The position numbers were made by a program, and so were the translations under genes. A DNA stretch of 43,001 bases from an uncultured Veillonella sp. Lineage in GTDB: Bacteria; Bacillota; Negativicutes; Veillonellales; Veillonellaceae. The stretch is taken from assembly GCA_900552715.1 (NCBI GenBank), contig USAV01000004.1, forward strand, positions 1-43,001, given 5' to 3'. Positions 25,201-31,107 of the stretch are shown in pieces (the first letter of the stretch is position 1; every line of letters starts with the position of its first letter). The notes beneath the pieces were generated by a model. It was not told the origin of the DNA and ran no database searches. It worked only from the letters and a program-made list of their open reading frames with translations.

Positions 25201-26075
25201 GCATGCTTGAAGACTCTCGTCCTCAAACATTCTCTGACTTAGTTCGTATCTCTGGTTTCTCTCATGGTACCAACGTATGGCTCGACAATGCGCAAGACCT
25301 CATTAAAAATGGTACTTGTAAGTTGAACGAAGCTATTTCTACCCGTGATGATGTAATGAACTTCTTAATTCATCGCGGCATGGATCGAAAGCATAGTTTC
25401 TTCGTAATGGAGAACGTACGTAAAGGGAAGGGCATTGAAAAGCGCAATAAACAAGGTCAAGCTACGACGGAATTTGAAGCTGAAATGCGGGAAAACAATA
25501 TTCCTGAATGGTTTATTGAATCTTGTAAAAAGATTTCCTATCTATTCCCACGGGCTCATGCGGTAGCCTATGTAATGATGGCCTTCCGTATTGCGTGGTT
25601 TAAGGTATATCATCCATTAGCATTTTATGCAGCATACTTCTCCATTCGAGCGAAGGCCTTTGATTTGCGCATTATGACGGGTGACCTTAAAACGCAAATG
25701 ACTGAGTTCAATCGTATCAAGGCCCTCGATCGCGGTGCCAGTCCAAAGGATAAGGACCTTATGAGCGCCTTAGAAGTATCTATGGAAATGTATCAACGAG
25801 GCTATCGTTTTGTTAATGTAGATATTCAACACTCTGAAGCAAGACGCTTTAGCATTAAAGATGGTGCTTTGTTACCGCCATTCTTGGCTATTGATTCCTT
25901 AGGTGAAACAGTAGCTGATGCTATCGTAGCTGAACGAGAAGAACGTCCGTTTACATCTCTAAAAGACTTGCAACGTCGTTGTAAAGTATCTAACACCATC
26001 ATTGATTTAATGAAAGAACTCAAATGCTGTGGTGAACTACCTGAAGATGAACAAATGTCACTCTTTGGGGCATAA
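22284..26075 (+). CDS. polC: PolC-type DNA polymerase III alpha subunit lacking the DnaQ exonuclease
   Basis: A 1263-residue C-family replicative polymerase, shorter than Bacillus PolC (1437). In order: an N-terminal PolC domain (1-90), an acidic and then Ser/Thr/Ala-rich linker (about 95-215), an OB domain (about 220-330), and PHP (LHLHTKMSDKD, about 339, to YGVEGYLIDD). A Lys-rich linker DEEPVVDKKKKKEKDKR (411-427) sits exactly where PolC carries its 3'-5' exonuclease, then PHP resumes (YHIILLAKN). Next come zinc Cys pairs (C726/C729, C751/C754), the catalytic PDIDLNFSG (D780, D782) and KLDILGHDD (D905), and a C-terminal helix-hairpin-helix. The gene order (PHP before palm, zinc insert, OB at the N-terminus) is PolC and not DnaE. 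Start ATG 22284 follows AAAGGA. Confidence 0.93.
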   Translation: MKVRYRVVPKQNKKSSFYVNCHSQHVTIQAADSAFSTLLSLRERLSAWYKEKNISFDNIPTNTDTACCFAWKVDTETGEGLDTYYYGGGCGAGEWIEAAEAQREAEEAKNKVPRGKSFAGYDQEDEYDDVDEDDFAPFVEAVELGYFNNSPVVVSRSNQTAAASSNSDTVAAVSSTPKTSKGFAHKSTTKSTAKGSEGDSKYPRRAPKDAPTDEGMILGPKIEGVTSKIMGTLDTPSVIFEGVFVGLDKRDTKTGKSIVNGSIVDDTNSIKFIKFTNSPEEGDALLKQLKGLQRVRVQGSVSFDDRFDKDYILSIRSIEAMETNSVERTENRPDSRVELHLHTKMSDKDALVSVKDLFKTVKKWGHPAVAITDHGVVQAFPEAQALGKELGVKVIYGVEGYLIDDEIVARDEEPVVDKKKKKEKDKRYHIILLAKNMVGLRNLYKMISISHLEHYKVRPRLPRSVIEEHREGIIIGSACEAGELMQSIVRGATKEELLEIASFYDYLEIQPHTNNMFLVRKGLMPDEQALIDMNKTVIELGDALNKPVCATCDVHYLTPEEKIYREIMLTACGYPDADEQPDLHLRTTDEMLASFPYLSKEKAYEVVVTNTRAINDSIEDIKPVPDGTYSPKIEGADEAFTEMCYRNAKAIYGDPLPRVVQERLDYELDCIISNGYGVLYYIAHKLVKKSLDDGYLVGSRGSVGSSFAATMSEITEVNPLPPHYICPNCKHSEFFEKGEYAGGFDLPRKDCPECGHALQTNGHDIPFAIFLGFEGDKVPDIDLNFSGDYQAKAHKYTEELFGRDNVFKAGTIGTIADKTAFGYVKKYAEVRDIQARSGFFEHLAKGFTNVKNTTGQHPGGIMVCPRDMDVHHFTPIQHPANKKESGVLTTHFDYHSIEGRMTKLDILGHDDPTIIRMLEDLTGIDAKTIPFDDPRTLSLFSSTEGIGLTPEQLQGDQVASLAVPECGTKFVRGMLEDSRPQTFSDLVRISGFSHGTNVWLDNAQDLIKNGTCKLNEAISTRDDVMNFLIHRGMDRKHSFFVMENVRKGKGIEKRNKQGQATTEFEAEMRENNIPEWFIESCKKISYLFPRAHAVAYVMMAFRIAWFKVYHPLAFYAAYFSIRAKAFDLRIMTGDLKTQMTEFNRIKALDRGASPKDKDLMSALEVSMEMYQRGYRFVNVDIQHSEARRFSIKDGALLPPFLAIDSLGETVADAIVAEREERPFTSLKDLQRRCKVSNTIIDLMKELKCCGELPEDEQMSLFGA

Positions 26076-26101
26076 TAAAATACAAAATAAGCATTAAATA
26101 T

Positions 26102-26146
26102 AAAATAAGCACTATATACCCAAAAGGTGATATAGTGCTTATTTTT
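26102..26146 (+). terminator. Rho-independent terminator after polC
   Basis: A 16-bp stem, AAAATAAGCACTATAT (26102-26117) with its complement (26130-26145), encloses ACC/GGT and a T-rich 3' side. Part of the left arm (AAAATAAGCA) is also present just upstream as a direct repeat. Confidence 0.88.
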
Positions 26147-26153
26147 ATATATT

Positions 26154-26181
26154 TTGCTACAATACTATTAAGATATATTAT
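26154..26181 (+). promoter_or_regulatory. Probable promoter of the small acidic protein gene
   Basis: TTGCTA (26154-26159) and TATTAT (26176-26181) are 16 bases apart, directly after the polC terminator. Initiation near 26188 would give a leader of about 16 nt before TTG 26204. Confidence 0.5.
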
Positions 26182-26203
26182 TTGTACTAGGGAGTGTTGT
26201 AAT

Positions 26204-26413
26204 TTGACAAAGGAATGTAAAAATCAATCTGTGGAGATAGAATTTTGGGATATTGAGCCTGAGGATGTGCCTGAGTTAGAAGAATCCGATATTCCAGGTG
26301 TATACTTTAATGAATTCCGAGAATATGTTGATGAAGAAGGAAATGTATTATCTCCATCAGATCTAGATGCAATACGATATAAAGACGATTACGAGGACGA
26401 TTACTATAGATAA
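26204..26413 (+). CDS. Small acidic protein of unknown function
   Basis: A 69-residue protein starting at TTG 26204, with GGGAGTG seven bases upstream; a longer in-frame ORF from 26135 would read through the polC terminator and the promoter, so is unlikely. I do not recognise it. It is extremely acidic (EIEFWDIEPEDVPELEESD; YKDDYEDDYYR at the end), with few positive charges, one Cys, no signal peptide and no membrane segment. Such composition is seen in DNA mimics and in immunity or anti-restriction proteins, but nothing in the sequence proves that. It precedes another unknown gene by 54 bases without a terminator, so the two may be co-transcribed. Confidence 0.6.
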   Translation: MTKECKNQSVEIEFWDIEPEDVPELEESDIPGVYFNEFREYVDEEGNVLSPSDLDAIRYKDDYEDDYYR

Positions 26414-26467
26414 AAATATTTAAAGTATGATATTTATTGTGTTTATATTATAGCAAGTTGGTGAATT

Positions 26468-26926
26468 ATGAGAATTCCAATATATGAAGCTGTAGCACAT
26501 TATAAAAGGAATGAGAAGTTACCTTATACAGAGTATTTTTGCTTAGGCTTTTTCTCTAAGTTATCTTTAGCCGAAACGGCTCTAGCTGAGTCTAAAATAT
26601 TGTCTGGATTTTCTGAGTTAGATGATGATTCCTTTTCTATAACAACTCACTATTTAAATGACTGTGCTCATTTAGGTGAGGATATTAACTATGAAATAGT
26701 AAATAACAAAATTTATGGTGTTTGGTATGATTATGATTTAGATGTTAATTATACTTCTTCTGGATACGTGGGATTATTTAGCACTTTAGAATATGCAGAG
26801 GCGGCATTAGCTTGGTATAAGACCTGGGATATATTTAAAGTATATGGATTAGAGTGTTTAGGTATCGATCCTATTACACTTAATCTTAGAGGATGGACTG
26901 AAGGTTTTATAACAGTATATAATTAA
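26468..26926 (+). CDS. Protein of unknown function with an internal duplication
   Basis: A 152-residue cytoplasmic protein. Two halves resemble each other: IYEAVAHY (5-12) with IYGVWYDY (82-89), and LGFFSKLSLAETALAESK (26-43) with VGLFSTLEYAEAALAWYK (101-118), about half identical. The pattern (aromatic strand, GxFSxLxxAExALA helix, then DSFSITTHYLN) resembles small families annotated DUF7336-like, in which a strand is followed by a 'GxFSS..EA..A' helix; this match is from memory and uncertain. No catalytic residues are evident. The ribosome binding site (GGTG, close to the ATG) is weak. It follows the acidic protein by 54 bases and ends before a bidirectional terminator. Confidence 0.65.
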   Translation: MRIPIYEAVAHYKRNEKLPYTEYFCLGFFSKLSLAETALAESKILSGFSELDDDSFSITTHYLNDCAHLGEDINYEIVNNKIYGVWYDYDLDVNYTSSGYVGLFSTLEYAEAALAWYKTWDIFKVYGLECLGIDPITLNLRGWTEGFITVYN

Positions 26927-26933
26927 TTTTAAG

Positions 26934-26971
26934 TAAAAAAGAGGAGTCATCAAATGATGACTCCTCTTTTT
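26934..26971. terminator. Bidirectional terminator between the unknown genes and poxB
   Basis: A very strong stem GAGGAGTCATC (26941-26951) with GATGACTCCTC (26956-26966) is flanked by A and T tracts (A6 left, T5 right), between convergent genes. Confidence 0.92.
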
Positions 26972-27024
26972 GAAAGTTTTGCAGTTTATTTAGTTTGGCA
27001 GAGTTTTGTAAATTTGGCAGATTT

Positions 27025-28767
27025 TTAGTATAGAGATTTATATTTCATCCAGTTTGTTTTGGCCATTTCTTTAAGTTCTGTACCACGGCCATCAAGGATT
27101 GCATTGATCAAGTATTTGCTAAAGCCTTTAGCTTGTTGATATGCAATTTTAGGAGGCATAGCAAGTTCTTGTTTGTCTACGTGAACATTGACGATAACAG
27201 GACCATTATGGTTGAGAGCTTCCATGATTTTTTCGTCTACTTCACTAGAATTTTGAATGCTCACACCTTTAATACCAGCCGCTTCTGCAAGTTTTCCAAA
27301 GTCTGGATTTACAAAGTCTGTAGCATAGTCTAGGTAGCCAGAAGCTTTCATTTCCATAGCGATGAAGCTAAGTTCCTCGTTGTTGAATACAAAGATTTTG
27401 ACTGGCAAGTTAAGTTGTTTTAATGTTAACATTTCGCCCATCATCATTGTGAAACCACCATCACCTGAGAGGGAAATGACTTGACGGTTTGGACATGCAT
27501 TTTGAGCTCCAATAGCATGCATCATAGCATTAGCCATGGAGCCATGGTTATAGGAACCTAAGATGCGGCGTTTACCATTTGTTTTTAAATGACGAGCGGT
27601 CCAAATTACTGGTGTACCTACGTCAAAGGTAAAGATAGCATCTTCAGCAGCTAATTTATTAAGACGGTTTACAAAGTATTGAGGGTGAATTGCCACGCCA
27701 TCTGGTTCAGCTACAGCATAGCTATCTAAGTCGCCTCTAAATTTAGCATATGCTTTACGTACAGTGTCGATAAATTCAGTATCACCGCGTTGTCCAACAA
27801 GAGGTAATAATTCTTTTAATGTATCTTTTACAGTACCAATAATACCTTGTGTAAGAGGAACACGACGACCTAAAGCACTAGGATCTCTATCCACTTGAAT
27901 TACTTTCGCATTTTCTGGATAGAATGGACGGTAAGGGAAATCGGTACCAAGCATTACGAGTGTATCGCATTGTTCAATAGCACGATACCCAGATGTATAG
28001 CCTAAAAGGCCAGTCATACCAACATCATATGGGTTATCCCATTCAACCCATTCTTTACCTCTGAAAGCGTGTACTACAGGTGCTTGTAAGCGTTTGGCCA
28101 ATTCTACCACTTCGTCATGAGCACCTTCACAGCCTGCACCACAGAATAGAGTAATACGTTTACCAGTTTCTAAATGAGCAGCCATTTCTTCAATATCGTC
28201 GCGTTGTGGCACGATATGAGGTAAACGAGGTGGAGTCCATACAGGCAATTCATCAATTTCCATTTCCATAACTGCAACATCACCAGGGAGGACTATGACT
28301 GCCACATCTTGGTTACCTACAGCAGCATTCATAGCACGGAATAAGATTTCTGGCATTTGTTTAGGATTGGATACAAGTTCGCAGAAACAAGAACACTCTT
28401 TAAATAAGTTTTCTGGATGTGTTTCTTGGAAATAATTTAACCCTACTTCAGATTGAGGAATGTGAGAAGCAATAGCCAATACTGGAACACGATTGCGATG
28501 GCAGTCGAATAGACCATTGATCAAATGTAAGTTACCAGGGCCAGAGCTACCAGCACATACAGTTAGTTTATGCGTTAAGGATGCTTCTGCACCTGCAGCG
28601 AAGGCTGCTGTTTCTTCATGACGTACATGTTCAAATGCAATCTTACCATTGCGACGTAAACTATCGTTTACAGAGTTTAAACTATCGCCAGTGATGCCAT
28701 AAATACGTTTAATGCCAGCACTAGCTAAGACATCTATGAGTACATCAGAAATTCTTTTTTTTGCCAT
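27025..28767 (-). CDS. poxB: Pyruvate oxidase/dehydrogenase, PoxB type
   Basis: A 580-residue thiamine-diphosphate/FAD enzyme closely resembling E. coli PoxB, which oxidises pyruvate to acetate and CO2 and passes electrons to quinone at the membrane. Shared features include GITGDSLN and RHEETAAFAAGAEA (catalytic Glu region), CAGSSGPGNLHLINGLFDCHRN, RGKEWVEWDNPYDVGMTGLLG, SYNHGSMANAM, and the ThDP motif GDGGFTMMMGEM...FNN (about residue 435). The C-terminus (GRGTELKEMAKTNWMKYK) corresponds to the amphipathic membrane-binding helix of PoxB. Acetolactate synthase and streptococcal SpxB fit less well. Ribosome binding site AAGGTG. The upstream region carries a CRP/FNR-like operator at -41.5. It is monocistronic, and the electron acceptor in this organism is unknown. 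Confidence 0.93.
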   Translation of the reverse strand: MAKKRISDVLIDVLASAGIKRIYGITGDSLNSVNDSLRRNGKIAFEHVRHEETAAFAAGAEASLTHKLTVCAGSSGPGNLHLINGLFDCHRNRVPVLAIASHIPQSEVGLNYFQETHPENLFKECSCFCELVSNPKQMPEILFRAMNAAVGNQDVAVIVLPGDVAVMEMEIDELPVWTPPRLPHIVPQRDDIEEMAAHLETGKRITLFCGAGCEGAHDEVVELAKRLQAPVVHAFRGKEWVEWDNPYDVGMTGLLGYTSGYRAIEQCDTLVMLGTDFPYRPFYPENAKVIQVDRDPSALGRRVPLTQGIIGTVKDTLKELLPLVGQRGDTEFIDTVRKAYAKFRGDLDSYAVAEPDGVAIHPQYFVNRLNKLAAEDAIFTFDVGTPVIWTARHLKTNGKRRILGSYNHGSMANAMMHAIGAQNACPNRQVISLSGDGGFTMMMGEMLTLKQLNLPVKIFVFNNEELSFIAMEMKASGYLDYATDFVNPDFGKLAEAAGIKGVSIQNSSEVDEKIMEALNHNGPVIVNVHVDKQELAMPPKIAYQQAKGFSKYLINAILDGRGTELKEMAKTNWMKYKSLY

Positions 28768-28802
28768 ATTATCACCTTAATTTAATAATTAATATCAATA
28801 TA

Positions 28803-28822
28803 ATATAGTTATTTAACTATAT
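28803..28822. repeat. Perfect inverted repeat at the predicted poxB start site
   Basis: ATATAGTT (28803-28810), ATTT, AACTATAT (28815-28822): 8-bp perfect arms. It covers the predicted initiation point (about 28821) and first transcribed bases of poxB, so it may be an operator or a 5' stem-loop. Confidence 0.6.
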
Positions 28823-28827
28823 ATTTC

Positions 28828-28870
28828 ATGATAGTCCTATTCATATTGTAAATATGTGATATAAATCACC
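28828..28870 (-). promoter_or_regulatory. poxB promoter with a CRP/FNR-like activator site at -41.5
   Basis: On the plus strand GTGAT-ATAA-ATCAC (28856-28869) is a perfect inverted repeat inside TGTGA-N6-TCACC (28855-28870), close to the CRP consensus and similar in form to FNR. On the minus strand a TATCAT -10 (28828-28833) places initiation at 28821, so the palindrome centre (28862.5) is exactly at -41.5, the class II activator spacing. No good -35 box is present, as expected for an activator-dependent promoter. The identity of the regulator is not known. Confidence 0.6.
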
Positions 28871-29007
28871 AACTTCTGTATACATAGTTTATAGAATCTT
28901 TATCTTAAAAACTTAAATCACAGTCATAAATAAAAAAGAGAATATATATGTTAAATATAAATATCACGATTTATTTAATAATTCTTCTCAGTATAAATCT
29001 ATACTTC

Positions 29008-29036
29008 TTGCATAACCCTAATAAAAGTGTTACTAT
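29008..29036 (+). promoter_or_regulatory. rib operon promoter
   Basis: TTGCAT (29008-29013) and TACTAT (29031-29036) have a 17-base spacer. Initiation near 29043 is about 16 bases before the FMN aptamer. The stretch from 28871 to 29007 is AT-rich and shows nothing else. Confidence 0.7.
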
Positions 29037-29058
29037 TAATTCATAAAGAAAATAGATA

Positions 29059-29167
29059 AGTCTTTGGGGACAGGTGAAATTCCTTACCGGCGGTATAGTC
29101 CGCGAACCTTATGGGTATGAATCGGTGAAATTCCGATACCGACAGTACAGTCTGGATGAGAAAAGAC
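29059..29167 (+). promoter_or_regulatory. FMN riboswitch aptamer (RFN element)
   Basis: The RFN consensus blocks appear in order: CAGGTGAAATTCC, TACCGGCGGTA, GTCCGCGA, CGGTGAAATTCCG, CCGACAGTACAGTCTGGATG and AGAAAAGAC. The closing stem P1 is GTCTTT (29060-29065) with AAAGAC (29162-29167). Binding of FMN lowers expression of the riboflavin genes downstream. The 5' strand of P1 is also the 5' strand of a visible antiterminator (see findings). Confidence 0.97.
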
Positions 29168-29198
29168 GAGGCGCATTTGTTGTGCGCAATTATGATTA

Positions 29199-29228
29199 CC
29201 CAAGGACTATGTATATAGTCCTTTTTTT
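29199..29228 (+). terminator. Riboswitch-controlled terminator before ribD
   Basis: AAGGACTAT (29202-29210) pairs with ATAGTCCTT (29215-29223), closing GTAT and followed by T7. The 5' arm with CC before it (29199-29208) can instead pair with 29059-29068. A small GCGCA/TGCGC hairpin (29171-29187) sits between aptamer and terminator. Confidence 0.92.
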
Positions 29229-29239
29229 ATTGAGGTGAT

Positions 29240-30454
29240 ATGGTGGATGACGTAGCATATATGAAACGCGCCATTGCACTGGCAAAATTAGCCACAGGTC
29301 ACACCTCGCCAAATCCTTTGGTGGGTGCCGTAGTGGTTAAAGACAATACAATAATCGGTGAAGGTTATCATCATAAGGCTGGTACAGCTCATGCTGAGGT
29401 TCATGCCTTAAACCAAGCTGGTGATAATGCTAAGGGTGCTACTTTATATGTAACCTTAGAGCCATGCTCTCATTATGGTAAAACTCCACCTTGTGCGCTG
29501 CGTATTATCGAGGCTGGCATAGCTAAGGTCGTTGTAGGTAGTACAGATCCTAATCCACTAGTATCGGGAAAGGGTATGGATTTACTCCGTGAAGCAGGCA
29601 TAGAGGTTGTTTGCCCCGTATGTAGTGAGGAATGTGCTGAACTAAATGAGCATTTCTTTACATATATACAGACAGGTAAACCTTTTGTAACTATTAAAAG
29701 TGCTATGTCCCTTGATGGTAAGATTGCCACTTTTACCGGCCAATCCCAATGGATTACGAATGAGTCCTCCCGCCGAGATGGACATATACTGCGTGCTACT
29801 CATGATGCCATGCTCGTTGGTATCGGTACAATTTTGGCCGATAATCCTCAATTAAACTGTCGTTTAACTGACACTGAATTATCAGAGGCTTTATTAGATA
29901 CAAGGATACTTGATGAAACGATTCATGTTCATCAGCCTGATGTAATCATCTTAGATAGTCTAGGTAGAACACCTACCACAAGTCATATATTTGAAGTAGA
30001 TACTCGCAAGGTACATATATTTGTATCGAAAGGTTGTCCTAAAGAACGAATACAGGCGCTGGAACAAGTAGGGGCTCTTGTTACTGTTGTTGAATCAGTA
30101 TCTACTCGTAAAAGTAAAAGTACAGATATCGTAATAGATATTAAAAAACTATCTATTGATGATATTCTTACGAAGTTGGGCGATTTTGGTTATACTTCAT
30201 TATTAGTTGAAGGTGGCTCTGCCATTATAAGTTCATTTGTAGAAACATTGAACTTTGATAAGGTTGTTACTTATATTGGTAATACAATAATCGGTGGTAC
30301 AGAGGCTACACTTGCTGTAGGTGGTCGTGGCTTTGAAAGTTTAGAATCTTCTCCACAGTTAACTTTTACAAAAACTAAAGTATTAGATAATAACATTCGT
30401 ATCGAAGCGTATCGTGAAGGAAGGAGGGGCGCTTATGTTCACGGGAATCGTTGA
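29240..30454 (+). CDS. ribD: Bifunctional riboflavin deaminase/reductase
   Basis: A 404-residue two-domain enzyme for the second and third steps from GTP cyclohydrolase product: deamination of the diaminopyrimidine and NADPH reduction of the ribosyl side chain. The N-terminal deaminase has HAEV (H51, E53) and PCSHYGKTPPC (C76, C85) zinc ligands. The C-terminal reductase begins near KPFVTIKSAMSLDGKIAT and includes MLVGIGTILADNPQLNCR and LLVEGGSAI. The C-terminal domain is somewhat longer than usual because of a Lys/Ser-rich stretch (TRKSKSTDI). ATG 29240 follows GAGGTG with short spacing; GTG 29243 is also possible. It overlaps ribE by 20 bases. Confidence 0.95.
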   Translation: MVDDVAYMKRAIALAKLATGHTSPNPLVGAVVVKDNTIIGEGYHHKAGTAHAEVHALNQAGDNAKGATLYVTLEPCSHYGKTPPCALRIIEAGIAKVVVGSTDPNPLVSGKGMDLLREAGIEVVCPVCSEECAELNEHFFTYIQTGKPFVTIKSAMSLDGKIATFTGQSQWITNESSRRDGHILRATHDAMLVGIGTILADNPQLNCRLTDTELSEALLDTRILDETIHVHQPDVIILDSLGRTPTTSHIFEVDTRKVHIFVSKGCPKERIQALEQVGALVTVVESVSTRKSKSTDIVIDIKKLSIDDILTKLGDFGYTSLLVEGGSAIISSFVETLNFDKVVTYIGNTIIGGTEATLAVGGRGFESLESSPQLTFTKTKVLDNNIRIEAYREGRRGAYVHGNR

Positions 30455-31091
30455 AGAAATCGGCCGTGTAGAGAGCATTAAAAAGGGCCCTAAATCCTTA
30501 GCCATAACAATTCGGGGGAATAAAATATTTAGTGATTTAAAAATAGGTGACTCCGTAGCTGTTAACGGTGTATGTTTGACGGCTACAACGATTGGTAATG
30601 GCGTATTTACCGCAGATGTAATGCCTGAATCGATTAAGATGACTACTTTCACTAATTTGAAAGTTCATCAACCTGTCAATTTAGAACGAGCTATGCTCGC
30701 TAATGGCAGATTCGGTGGTCACATTGTAGCTGGTCACGTAGATGGGACAGGCCGCATCATTGATCGTGAACAAACGGATAATGCCATTATCTTTACCATA
30801 GAGGCCCCAAAATCCGTTATGGATTACGTTATTTATAAGGGGTCTATTACGATTGATGGTATTAGCCTCACCATTATGCGACGAACGGACAGCAGTTTTT
30901 CCGTATCTATTATTCCTCACACCTTGAGCGAAACTATTTTAGGTTCTGCTCACATTGGTACGGAGGTCAATTTAGAAACGGATATTGCTGGTCGATACAT
31001 TCGTCATTTTATGAATCTTGGTAGCGAACCTACCGAAGAAAAACCTAAGAAATCTATGCAATCCCTCTTAGTAGAGAATGGATTTATATAA
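30435..31091 (+). CDS. ribE: Riboflavin synthase alpha chain
   Basis: A 218-residue riboflavin synthase, which converts two 6,7-dimethyl-8-ribityllumazines to riboflavin and the pyrimidinedione. It consists of two similar lumazine-binding halves: MFTGIVEEIGRVESI starts the first and GGHIVAGHVDGTGRI the second, with the SLTIMRR and IPHTLSETIL motifs in each C-terminal part. The homotrimer is expected from the family. ATG 30435 has AAGGAGG eight bases upstream; the longer in-frame ORF from 30414 has no such site. The start overlaps the end of ribD, so translation is coupled. Naming differs between species (ribE or ribC). Confidence 0.95.
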   Translation: MFTGIVEEIGRVESIKKGPKSLAITIRGNKIFSDLKIGDSVAVNGVCLTATTIGNGVFTADVMPESIKMTTFTNLKVHQPVNLERAMLANGRFGGHIVAGHVDGTGRIIDREQTDNAIIFTIEAPKSVMDYVIYKGSITIDGISLTIMRRTDSSFSVSIIPHTLSETILGSAHIGTEVNLETDIAGRYIRHFMNLGSEPTEEKPKKSMQSLLVENGFI

Positions 31092-31107
31092 AGTAAGGAG
31101 CGTTCCT

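Noticed and set aside
22284..26075. DnaE-type instead of PolC-type polymerase, or a frameshifted PolC
   Set aside because: The N-terminal OB domain, PHP position and zinc-binding insert are PolC features, and the frame is continuous across the place where the exonuclease is missing.
26135..26203. Longer start for the small acidic protein at 26135
   Set aside because: It would begin inside the polC terminator and upstream of the promoter, while TTG 26204 has a proper ribosome binding site.
27025..28767. Acetolactate synthase instead of pyruvate oxidase
   Set aside because: The protein matches E. coli PoxB along its whole length, including the C-terminal GRGxE...AKTNW helix, and no ilvN-like small subunit adjoins it.
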